DNA from: Macrostomum hystrix
Lineage: Eukaryota > Platyhelminthes > Macrostomidae
DNA length: 64,000 bases
Direction: 5' to 3'
Assembly (NCBI GenBank): GCA_950097015.1
Contig: CATNEN010000025.1
Coordinates: forward strand, 7,854,001-7,918,000
The position numbers and the translations under genes were made by a program. The notes beneath the pieces are model-generated. The model saw only the letters and a program-made list of their open reading frames with translations. It did not search any database and was not told the DNA's origin. Positions 44,862 through 55,223 of this stretch are shown here, piece by piece (the stretch's first letter is position 1; every line of letters begins with the position of its first letter).

Positions 44862-47800
44862 ATGTCGCCATCAAATCCACTGTTGCAACTGAGTCTACTG
44901 CTGATGCTATTGTCGTCGGGATGTTCAGCTGCCAATGTCAGTAGCGGCGGCGGCGGCGGCGGCGGCGGCGGCAACCTACGGCAGATTGTTCGCGAGCCGT
45001 TGGACATTGGCGCCAACTTCACCATTGAACAGATTGCCAGCGAGCTCCTACTGAACTATGACAATCATCACAGGTGTCTGATTGCTTTCTAATTAAACAC
45101 TGATCAATAGTTCAGAGAGCTGAATGAAGGAATGAATAAAAGAGGTGAATGAAATTGCTGAATGGGAGAGTGAATGAAAGGGGTGAATGAAAACGGTGTA
45201 TGAAAAGGTTGAATGAAGGGGATGATGAAAGGGTGAATTAAAGGGTGAATGAAAAGGATGAATGAAAGGAATGAATGAAAGGGGTGAATGAAGGGATGAA
45301 TGAAGGGATGAATGAAGGGATGAATGAAGGGATGAATGAAGGGGTGAATGAAGGGATGAATGAAGGGATGAATGAAGGGATGAATGAAGGGATGAATCAA
45401 GGAATGAATGAAGGGATGAATGAAGGGATGAATCAAGGGATGAATGAAGGGATGAATGAAAGGATGAATGAAGGGATGAATCAAGGTATGAATCAAGGAA
45501 TGAATGAAGGGATGAATGAAAGGGGTGAATGAAGGGATGAATGAAAGGGGTGAATGAAGGGATGAATAAAGGGATGAATCAAGGGATGAATCAAGGGATG
45601 AATGAAGGGATGAATGAAAGGGATGAATGAAAGGGGTGAATGAAAGGGGTGAATGAACGGGGTTAATGAAAGGGATGAATGAAGGAATGAATGAAAGGGG
45701 TGAATGAAAGGGGTGAATGAAGGGATGAATGAAGGGATGAATGAAGGGATGAATGAAGGGATGAATCAAGGGATGAATCAAGGGATGAATGAAGGGATGA
45801 ATGAAGGGATGAATGAAAGGGGTGAATGAACGGGGTTAATGAAAGGGGAACTAAAGGGTCAATCAGTGGGGTAAATTCAAGTTGGTGAATGTGAGGGTGA
45901 ATATAAGTGGGTGAATGCTGTTTGGCATAAGAATTTTTGTCCCTTATAAAGTGCAGCCAGCTATGTTGGACGATGTTAAAGCGATCACCCCCCGGATGTC
46001 AGGTCAACAGACAACCAGCCATCTTCGGTCTAACACTCGGCCAGTCAATGTTCCCATCCTCCCATCACCCGAGATCTCGAATCCACTTGACGCTTGACAG
46101 ATGGTGGAAAAATATGCGTAGATTTTTTGCTAGCCAGAATAAACACGCCACAATTCCCAACCCATATCCGATCTCCGAATCCCCAACCCCCCTCTAAACA
46201 GACCCGGCTATTCCGGCGCCGCCACCAAAGTCGACATCAACATGTTCGTCCAGAGCTTCGGCAGCATCAGCGTCATCGACATGGACTACAGCATCGACAT
46301 CCTGCTGAGGCAGAAGTGGCGGGATCCGAGACTTAGATTTCGGGGCTACAATCGGACTCTGAGTCTGAGCTACCTGAAGGATAGGATCTGGATTCCTGAC
46401 CTGTTCTTTCGCAACGCCAAGTACGGATTCCTGCACGAGATCACAACGCCAAATTACCTCATCTGGCTGGAGCCCGACGGCCTTGTGACGTTTTCACAGA
46501 AGCTCACTATTAGACTGGCCTGCCCAATGCAGGTGAGCTGAACGAGAGGTCGGGAGTTCGAAATCTCTAGCCAATAGGAATGGAATTTTGTCCCAGGCCA
46601 AGAGACTCGATCGCCCTATTAGTTCTGTTCAACCAGCTGTAAAGAGGGGACTAGCATCAGCTGGGTTAGAAATGTTGCCGCCGACTCCGCAGCCCAACCT
46701 CGAGTCATATTTTCTTCAAGCGATGAGTCATTCAGGAGATCACGAAGAATTAATCTTACACAGTCTGTGCAGATTCAGCATCCTCTGAGCTTGGCTAGCA
46801 ATCCTCCAATCAAGAAGCGAAGCATATGCTGTGATTTACACATCTGATTAACCGGGAGATGATGAGATAGGGTAGCGACTGATGGAGAGACAAATACTGA
46901 GCCTTATCAAAATTTGGGAGTTTGATTTCCTGGTAGAATAATTTCCTGATCCCAACTACTCATTGGTGGGTGGCACTTGGCCCAGCTTTCCTAGCACAGA
47001 TGAATGCGAAATTTTTGGCAACTAGCTACATTCTCTTCGTCCATTGCTCCGTGAATTATTAATTGGAAAGTTTGCCATCGCTTTATTAGTTAAACGATAT
47101 ACACACTAACAGTCTTTGTCTCTAACTTTCCTCTGCTTTCTATTTCTGAATACTTTTACTACATTTTGTCATTCACACTCATCATACATAGTGTGAAAAG
47201 ATATCAGCGATTTCAATGTTACAAAATACTCGTAAGAAGCTAAAGAACAGAGCTAGATGCAGGAGTGAGGTGGCTGCGGGAGTGAGGTGGCTGCGGGAGT
47301 GAGATGGCTGCAGCAGTGAGGTGGCTGCGGGAGTGAGGTGGCTGCAGGAGTGAGGTGGCTACAGGAGTGAGGTGGCTACAGGAGTGAGGTGGCTGCGGGA
47401 GTGAGGTGGCTGCAGGAGTGAGCTGGCTGCAGGAGTGAGGTGGCTGCGGGAGTGAGGTGGCTGCAAGAGTGTGGTGGCTGCAGCAGTGAGGTGGATGTAG
47501 GGTGAGATGGGTGCAAGGGGTGGCGTAGCGACTGCGAGCAGCTTTGAAGTTATATGTCAGTGTACGAAAATTCAAGTATAGTTTTGTAAAATTATTTAAG
47601 AGGACCATATATTTCAAATTTGAATTACATTACCTCAAATTAAAGCGAGTGCAAGCGCAGAACACTCGCTCGTAGAGATCAGAGGGAGTAAAGAGTTCAG
47701 TGGATCGCGAAAAAATCCGTCGTTTTCTTGCGTGCCTAAGCTACTCGAAGCGAGGCCTAGGAAATCGATTCTGACGTGCAGTCGGCGAAAAACAACTGTT

Positions 47801-50800
47801 CGGATAACTCAAATTGCGGCAGAAACAATAGGATTTTCCTGTGTTTGGAATTGTTGAGAGCTGCTCAGTTCACCTGAGCCGGACTTTTTGTTGTAGCAAA
47901 TACACACACAGGAAGTCGTGGATAATCTTTCTCTGGTTGGTTTTTTTACTGAAAGGGTTTAATTGGTTTGGCTCACCGAAACATCGAAACGTCTACTCAA
48001 TCTTTTTAACAATTCTCCTTCAATCTGAGACACCCCAGAACACTTCAATTCAATCTGAGACACCCTCAGAACACTCCAATTCAATCTGAGACACCCCAGA
48101 ACACTCCAATTCAATCTGAGACACCCCAGAACACTCCAATTCAATCTGAGACACCCCAGAACACTCCAATTCAATCTGAGACACCCCAGAACACTCCAAT
48201 TCAATCTGAGACACCCCAGAACACTCCAATTCAATCTGAGACACCCCAGAACACTCCAATTCAATCTGAGACACCTCAGAACACTCCAATTCAATCTGAG
48301 ACACCCCAGAACACTCCAATTCAACCTGAGACACCCCAGAACACTCCAATTCAATCTGAGACACCCCAGAACACTCCAATTTAACCTGAGACACCCCAGA
48401 ACACTCCAATTCAATCTGAGACACCCCAGAACACTCCAATTCAATCTGAGACACACCAGAACACTCCAATTCAATCTGAGACACCCCAGAACACTCCAAT
48501 TCAATCTGAGACGACATTACTCTACTCCGCAGCTGTGGAACTTTCCAATGGACACCCAGCTGTGCCCGTTGGAGATCGGCAGCTATGGTTTCGCCTTATC
48601 CGACCTGGAATTCGCCTGGATGAGCAGCCGGTCAGCTGTACTGCTCAACAGCCAGATGATGCTTAACGAATTCGAACTGCCGGAAGTTCGCACGGGCAGC
48701 TGCAGTAAAGTGTACAGCACCACTGGCCAATTCGCTTGCCTATTTGTTGAATTTAAATTGGTGCGAAAATTCGGATTCTATCTGATCTACACCTACCTGC
48801 CCTCGATTCTGGTTGTGGCCATCTCCTGGATCTCGTTCTGGATCGACTACAAAGCTGTGCCGGCTAGGATCACCATCGGCCTTCTGTCCGTACTGGCCCT
48901 GATGACACAGGCTGCAGCCACTGTCCAGGTGACACTCCGTTGCTAATGGCGCCCAGTCCTTAGAGATTGGCACCCAGTACATAGAGATTGGCGCCCACTA
49001 CTTAGAGATTTGCGCTCAGTACATAGAGATTAGCGCCCAGTACATAGAGATTGGCGCCCACTACTTAGAGATTGGCGCCCAGTACTCAGAGATTGGCGCC
49101 CAGTACTTGAAGATTGGCGCCCACTACTTAGAGATTGGCGCCCAGTCCTTACAGATTGGCGCCCAGTAATTAAAGATTGGCGCCCAGTCCTTACAGATTG
49201 GCGCCCAGTACTTAAAGATTGGCGCCCAGTACTTGAAGATTGGCGCCCAGTACTTGAAGATTGGCGCCCAGTACTTGAAGATTGGCGCCCAGTACTTAAA
49301 GATTGGCGCCCAGTACTCAGAGATTGGCGCCCAGTACTTGAAGATTGGTGCCCAGTACTTAAAGATTGGCGCCCAGTACTCAGAGATTGGCGCCCAGTAC
49401 TTGAAGATTGGTGCCCAGTACTTAAAGATTGGCGCCCAGTACTCAGAGATTGGCGCCCAGTACTTGAAGATTGGCGCCCAGTACTTAAAGATTGGCGCCC
49501 AGTACTCAGAGATTGGCGCCCAGTACTTAAAGATTGGCGCCCAGTACTTAAAGATTGGCGCCCAGTACTCAGAGATTGGCGCCCAGTACTCAGAGATTGG
49601 CGCCCAGTACTCAGAGATTGGCGCCCAGTACTTAGAGATTGGCGCCCAGTACTCAGAGATTGGCGCCCTGTTCTTAGAGATTGGCGCCCTGTTCTTAGAT
49701 AAGGCGTGATTCTGATCTTAATTTATGTGAATGCTCAGAATGCGTGATTCTTGAACCAATACGAATTTCTTGCTCTCGGAAATCTAAGCCTGTTTCTTGG
49801 AAATTAACTCCTAATTCTTAAGAAACTGGACTCTTAGTTTTAAAATGGTACTTGATTCTTAGAATAACATAACTTCTTTTAGAATGACCCTTGATTCTAA
49901 GAAATAGACACTTTCCTATAAATATAACTTGATTCTTTGAAAACTAGACGACACTTTAGAATTTGAGGCCTTCTTTTCAGAATCAAGAGAAAATTCTTAG
50001 AAATTCGTTATTGATTCTAACAAACTGGCACCTGTTTCTTAGAAATCGATTGCACATTTTTTCTATTGGCGCTTAACTAACCTTTTGCAGGGCTTAGAGT
50101 CCCATGCTAAGATAATGTGTGAATGAAGTCAATTATATCGTTTAAAAATGTTTCTTTGACCTTTGGGTAGATTAAATTGCGCAAATGCATCTGACCCCAA
50201 AGCTTTTATCGCTAAAATTTTCGATAGAATTTGGCGACTAACTTTATAAAAAGTAATTACTAAGTAATGAATACGTGACTAGCATATATTATTGGCCCTT
50301 TATATCCTCAATTTAAAAAAGTGTGCTAATCAAATCAAGCTTCGATGTGATAGGACCACGAAGTGTCCTCTTCATCAATAAATCAGCACAGATAATGTTT
50401 TCTAACCAAATAGAAGTAAGTGAAAAAATTAAAATTGAATTTTCGCTCGCATCTCGATAATAGTGCTGAATTAATGACTCTGAAAATATGTAAACTTAAT
50501 CGAGTATATTTGCCTATCAGGCAGGCCAGCCGTTGAGTCCATTGAGACCCATTCTGAGTTCCAGACGATGCCAAGATAATCTGATAGCGGATTTACGGAG
50601 TCTGTAAATCGATAAATCATTGCATAGTGCACTAGAGTGCATAGTGCATAGTGCGGATTTCTAGAGAGGGATGAGTTTTAATTTCATCAGGATTATCGTG
50701 CATGTGTATTTGAGTAGCTGCACTGGACTCAGATTCGAGCTTGGAACCAATTTCTATAGTCTCATCCCAGTCTATGCCGCCTGTCTCTCTGTTTCTGTCT

Positions 50801-52451
50801 CCTATGCGACTGATTCTGTACCGCTAGAAGAAGGACTTTTTCGCGGAAAAATGCACAAACGAGATAGGACACATTTCACGCTTTTCACATTTAAATGTTG
50901 ATAACTTTTTGTTGAAAGCAGATCCATTGCTGTTATTTTAACATAGCATAGCAACCAAGCAGAAATAAAATTTACCTACAACTTAGCCTACTGATCTGTT
51001 AATAAAAGTTCTACATTATTCTCGTATAGTACACTTAATACTTGATTAAAAAGCGACTGTAAAACTGAGTTAGTCACGAGATAGCTATTGACTGGCTTCA
51101 TCAGCTTCCAGTTAAAAGTTATCAACATTTTAATGCGAAAAACTTTTCACGGATATAGATAGGATCATTTGAATTTGCATTTTCCGTGAAAATCAGCCTT
51201 CAATAAATTTTCACGACCTTCTAGTGGTCCTTGTTAAATATGCTGGCATGACCCGCTACATAACTGAATTAGCTACATAGCTACGATGCTGCCGGCTTAA
51301 TGTTTTTAGGATTATGCCGACAGCTACATCCAGTGGCTTGCTGGCTAGACTGATTTTACACTACTTTTATAAATTTTCTACATCGCAATAGGATGCTGTT
51401 AAGAGTGCTGTTATGACGTTGTGAGCACGAACAGTTGTCTAACTAAAACAGAAAACTAAAAACAACTGGTAAACAAAATTATTTGAAGCTAGCTAGCACT
51501 ATATTTTATAGTCTCCTGCACTCCCAAAATAAGATTTATTTTTTTCAGAGGGGCTGTTGCAACTGATGCACCATTTCGAGATAGTCGACACGCTCAAGTT
51601 TCTATATACGAGCCGTATATGAATAATTTAACTTGATCACTAATTAGAGAATGGAGAAAACAAAAGGCTTGCTTCCGATTAGCTCGTAGTTTTGTTGTTT
51701 TGGAAGATTAACGCATTTTTAAACACTGCTGCAAGAATATAGCTCGTAAAATCGATATTTTCACAGATTGGGGGTTGGCCCTCAGGAGCGTAAATTGCAC
51801 TACAAGCCCCCAAGCCTTCTCTCCGTGTCTTCGGAGAGAATGAATGCGGCCTCGCCGCGGAATCGAGCTCAGGGACCTTGGCGCGAGAAGCAAACGCGTT
51901 AACTGCCACCGACCCCATCACTAGCATCTTTACTTGTAAATTTTCGGTATCGACTCCACCCGCAGAAACTGCCCAGAGTGTCCTACGTAAAGGCCATAGA
52001 CGTTTGGCTTTTCGCCTGTCTGGCTTTCGTTGTGGCCTCCCTGCTGGAGTTCGCGCTGGTGAACATGATCGCTCGACGTAGGGAGCAACGTCGGGCGCGC
52101 GACGATCTTCGCAACATGATGGGCCGCGAGATGCGAATGCTTCGCGGAAATCTGCTTCCACAGCAGCAGCAGAAGCACGGTCCCGGAGGCAACGACGCCG
52201 ACACTGGCGCCGATGAAGCCGACGATGGCAAGTCAGACGGCGACGCTGTGGCTGTTGTGGCTAGTCGGCGAACTCGGGCGACGTCACGACCGGCGGAGAA
52301 AGCTTCGGCAATGCCAGCAATGATGCCTGCAGCCGAGGATGAATTCAATCCAGACAGTGTGGACAATGTTTTCGCCATTGTCTATCCGGTCTGCTTTCTG
52401 GTGTTCAATCTGGTCTACTGGTTGACCTACACATTCTACAGGGCAATCTAG
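44862..52451 (+). CDS. Cys-loop ligand-gated anion channel subunit (GluCl/glycine-receptor-like), complete, four exons
   Basis: This is a pentameric neurotransmitter-gated channel subunit of the plasma membrane. Inferred exons: 44862-45073, 46202-46532, 48533-48928, 51966-52451; 1,425 nt, 474 residues, phases consistent. Exon 1 has a signal peptide ([12 protein letters not shown]), a glycine run from a GGC repeat and an NFT glycosylation site. Exon 2 has the ligand-binding core ([21 protein letters not shown]). The Cys loop spans the exon 2/3 junction (Cys178-Cys192, 13 residues between). A second pair (Cys238, Cys250) is typical of GluCl and glycine receptors. Exon 3 holds M1 and M2 with PAR near 291, the anion-selectivity mark. 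Exon 4 has M3 ([15 protein letters not shown]), an intracellular loop rich in Q, G, D and A, and M4 ending RAI. Glutamate-, histamine- or glycine-like gating cannot be separated by eye. The exon 1 donor (GTGTCT) is weak. Confidence 0.9.
45118..45860. repeat. 12-bp minisatellite in ion-channel intron 1, about 60 copies
   Basis: The unit is gaatgaagggat, with gaatgaaagggg and gaatcaagggat variants. It begins about 45 bases after the exon 1 donor. The plus strand reads MNEG repeats and the minus strand FIHP repeats; neither is considered real. Confidence 0.95.
45861..46201. other. Ion-channel intron 1, right part
   Basis: Unique sequence leading to the exon 2 acceptor (CTCTAAACAG). No other feature was recognised. 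Confidence 0.4.
46536..46715 (+). mobile_element. SINE family B relic in ion-channel intron 2
   Basis: gaggtcgggagttcgaaatc (B-box-like) is followed by attttgtccc, caaccagctgt, gactagcatcagctggg and cagcccaacct. These follow the order of the family B body but with many changes. It starts within a few bases of the exon 2 donor. A second, weaker relic may lie at 46900-46990 (gggagtttgatttcc). Confidence 0.55.
46716..47257. other. Ion-channel intron 2, no clear feature
   Basis: No coding exon recognised. It includes the possible second SINE relic. Confidence 0.35.
47258..47515. repeat. 17-bp minisatellite in ion-channel intron 2, about 15 copies
   Basis: The unit is gagtgaggtggctgcgg, with gcagca, ctacag and ctgcag variants. 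It contains PstI-like ctgcag in several copies. Strongly G-rich on the plus strand. Confidence 0.93.
47516..48009. other. Ion-channel intron 2, between two arrays
   Basis: Unique sequence with no recognised feature. Confidence 0.4.
48010..48511. repeat. 30-bp minisatellite in ion-channel intron 2, about 17 copies
   Basis: The unit contains caattcaatctgagacaccc and cagaacactc. It is nearly invariant, and it ends about 21 bases before exon 3. The normal acceptor region of exon 3 is squeezed into that gap. Confidence 0.96.
48945..49705. repeat. 21-bp minisatellite in ion-channel intron 3, about 36 copies
   Basis: The unit is cagtacttgaagattggcgc plus c, with tactcagag, tacttaaag and tccttacag versions. 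It begins about 15 bases after the exon 3 donor. The right half shows a repeating order of three variants (tactcagag, tacttgaag, tacttaaag), that is a 63-bp higher-order unit. Confidence 0.95.
49706..51770. other. Ion-channel intron 3, remainder
   Basis: AT-rich intron. Near 49730-50050 a loose motif (ttcttagaaa, cttgattctt) recurs, perhaps an eroded array. No coding exon recognised. Confidence 0.4.
51771..51917 (-). mobile_element. SINE family A, 5' half, in ion-channel intron 3
   Basis: In reverse complement it carries the body part (ttggccctcaggagcgtaaa, cgacaagcc-like ctacaagccccc, cttctctccg), the B box (ggaatcgagctcaggg) and the mutated A box (aactgccaccgacccc). It ends 48 bases before exon 4, so the branch-point region of that exon abuts the SINE. 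Confidence 0.87.
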
Positions 52452-52528
52452 ATTCCTACTCTATTCTAGACTATTTTCAGGGGCAGATGACAGTTATTTG
52501 GTAGGTCAATTTCCATTTATTCCAGAGA

Positions 52529-52534
52529 ATTAAA
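52529..52534 (+). terminator. Poly(A) signal candidate for the ion channel
   Basis: ATTAAA lies about 80 bases after the ion-channel stop codon (52449-52451), a common variant signal at a plausible distance. Confidence 0.4.
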
Positions 52535-53997
52535 CCAGTATACGATTATACCTAAGGTAGAAAGGACTGACTGATGTGCGTCTATGTGCGTCTAAAACTG
52601 TAGCCAATCAGTAAGGTGGCGGAGTGAGGTTGTTGATAAAGCGTGGTGACTTGCTGTACACTCTCAAGGGCGTGAGATTGGGGTCAGAAGTTTATCGGCA
52701 ATGCACATCGTATCTTTTTTCATCGTTCTGACTGTTCAGGAATTTTTTAGTGGAAATATTCATACAAATTTAATTCAATATTTTTTCTTACCCATACCTC
52801 TCCTATTTATGCGAGTACATTGCGTAGTAATTGCATAGATTTACTTCTTTCTTGCTTTAATTTTTGACTATATAGTACTGACAAGTATCTTTTTGCAGGA
52901 ATATACCTCATTGAAAATAAGATTTCTGACTCAGTTCTACTTCTTACAACTGAATTCATTTGTAAGTAGGGGCACCGTAAGACTTGAAAGAACTTTGCAC
53001 TTTTGATGACATGCTTAAAATTCTTTAAAAAGAACTGAGTCAGCAGTCTCCGAAGTCGATTTTAATCTTACAATCCTTCTTGAAATATAAATAAAACAGT
53101 GGCGTAGCCTGGCGTAGCCACCTTTTTTTCTGTCGTCAGGCAGCCACCACCAACTAGGACCCTGTTGGATCCCGTACATACAACACTGTAAAAATGGAAA
53201 AAAAATGTAACAGCCTAATGAAAATGCAAAATGTTTTTTAAATAATATTAACAAGAAATATACAAGCATTAAGCCACCAATTTAATAATGACCTAGGTCG
53301 GCAAGTGTAAAGATTCGTTCGCACTTTTGCTAGTAAGCTTGCTATACCTTGTTGGAAACGAATAGTGCATATCTGTATCATTGAAACGTAATATCGTATT
53401 CGTAAAATGTATACTCGCTCGTAGAATTGATATGTAGGGACGAAATAGATGCTGCATCGAGAGCGGGTCCTACTGCAGTTTTCACGGTAATGTTATGAAG
53501 GCAGTATAAGGCAACAACCATACTTAGTAGCGAATTAAATTAACTTGTCCTTGTGCGTACATTTGGTGTTCACTCGTCAAGATCGACGAGTTACAATTCA
53601 ACGTAGCACTATATGCATTTCTGCCGCTATATAGGGAAATATGTGGCGATCGTCCACCCAGGAAAATATTCCGTCGCAGTCACACGAAGAAACGTCCAGT
53701 TTCTGTTGCAAATTATATCATCAAAGAATGCAAGCCTGCCTATTTCACGAGTTTTGGTTAGAAGAAAAACAAAAAGGAAATATTTTAGTATACGTTAAAA
53801 CAAACAAAATACTATTATTTTTTTGTAAAACATTAAAAAATTATGAACTAAATTCCTAAAAGAGTAAATGTTAAATCACTGCATTAATTGCAATATTAAA
53901 TCAGGATTTGTCTATTATATTTATTACTTACTGCTACAATGCAACAGATAAGCTTACTTGCAGCTGGCTTGCACTGGTACTTGGGTCACATGAAACT
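52535..53997. other. Intergenic AT-rich DNA
   Basis: No coding exon is recognised. In particular, none of the N-terminal iron-sulfur motifs of IlvD-type dehydratases was found in any frame by eye. Confidence 0.45.
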
Positions 53998-54012
53998 AAT
54001 ATTTGCGTATTA

Positions 54013-54381
54013 ATAATAATAATAGTAATAATTGCAGGAGGGCTGCGGGCAATGGCACATCATTTGGTGACACTAGACCCGCAGCCAGCGTGGAGGCAAT
54101 TCTGCCCATTTCGCAGACTCCTGAGCACACACGCACACAGATACTGTACGCAGGCATACGCTCACACAGGTGTGTACATCTGCCCTGACTTTCTCATCGT
54201 CAGGCAGTGTACACTTTCACTGTGCCTTGGAGGTTGGCCCTCAAGGGCGTAAATTGCACGACAAGCCCTCAAGCCTTCTCTCCGCGGCTGCGCCCCAAAT
54301 AAATGTGGCCTCGCCGTGGAATCGAACTTAGGGACCTTGGTGCGAGAGGCAAACGTGATAACCGCTCTGCCACCGACCCCC
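54013..54381 (-). mobile_element. SINE family A, full length with 15-bp target duplication
   Basis: A complete reverse-complement copy runs from the tail (aataataatag at the left) through cagactcctgagcacac, gtcaggcagtgtacactt and gcgctgcgcccc-type body to the B box (gaatcgaacttaggg) and A box (ccgctctgccaccgacccc). It is flanked by the exact 15-bp repeat AATATTTGCGTATTA at 53998-54012 and 54382-54396. Confidence 0.95.
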
Positions 54382-54396
54382 AATATTTGCGTATTA

Positions 54397-55223
54397 AAGT
54401 TTCCTTGCGTATAAGTACAGCTTTTAAATCTCAAGACCAATGAATTGACACTTTTCCAAATTAGTTTCGGAGTATCCATAAGCGGAAAATGTACCAGAAA
54501 ATAACATAACGATATGTGCTCTGCTACAACCGACCAACGGAGTCAACTCCACGTAGTTGCTCCCTCTAAGCCCCTAATGGTTATGTAGCAACAATTATTC
54601 GTTTAGGGCTTATAATAGCGAGTATAAGCACTACACGAAAGAGGAAATTCGTTTGTTAGATTATTCTGTCAAATTCCATTATCATAGGCCTATCAGTTCT
54701 TCATGTATAAGGATAGGCGGAGTAATTTTTGCAGAAAATTTGTGCTTTGTCTGTACAGCTATCTTTGTTATGAAGTGAAAGTGAAGCAACAAATAGGCCT
54801 AGCAATGCCACCACTCGACTCCACTCACGAGCTCAGGCAAATCAAACAAGGCAGTCCACACTTTATAGCAGCTTAAAGCTTTAATCGAATCTGATGCTTT
54901 TACCATGATACAGATCCCACAGGCAAATGAACCTTATATACTGACACTGCAAGCCAGCCTTTACTTTCAGACCACATAATCTTAGTAGTATAGTAGGAAG
55001 AGATTTGCTTGAGATTCAAGATGCTTGTTGGTCACTAGAGCACAGTTGGATATTTATCTAATAATATTTACCTTTCTGTTTTATAAAGTTTTCACTTTCT
55101 ATTTTAATGTATTTGTGACAGCTGTCTCACTCTGAGGTATACAATTCTAGAGATATGAGAATATTAGAAAAACTTGATGTGACTTTTGGAGTTTCTTAAA
55201 CCTAAAATTTAAAATAGTTCTAG
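54397..55223. other. Intergenic AT-rich DNA upstream of the dehydratase exons
   Basis: No promoter, no earlier dehydratase exon and no repeat array recognised. Confidence 0.4.

Noticed and set aside
45104-45850. FIHP- or MNEG-repeat proteins, antifreeze-like or structural
   Set aside because: The array is inside ion-channel intron 1 and the frames are by-products of a 12-bp unit.
48010-48511. Regular 30-bp repeats considered as a CRISPR array
   Set aside because: Units are contiguous without unique spacers, and the context is a spliced animal gene.
52452-55223. Searched for the missing N-terminal exons of the dehydratase
   Set aside because: No frame showed the expected cluster-binding cysteine motifs or neighbouring family blocks; nothing could be annotated.
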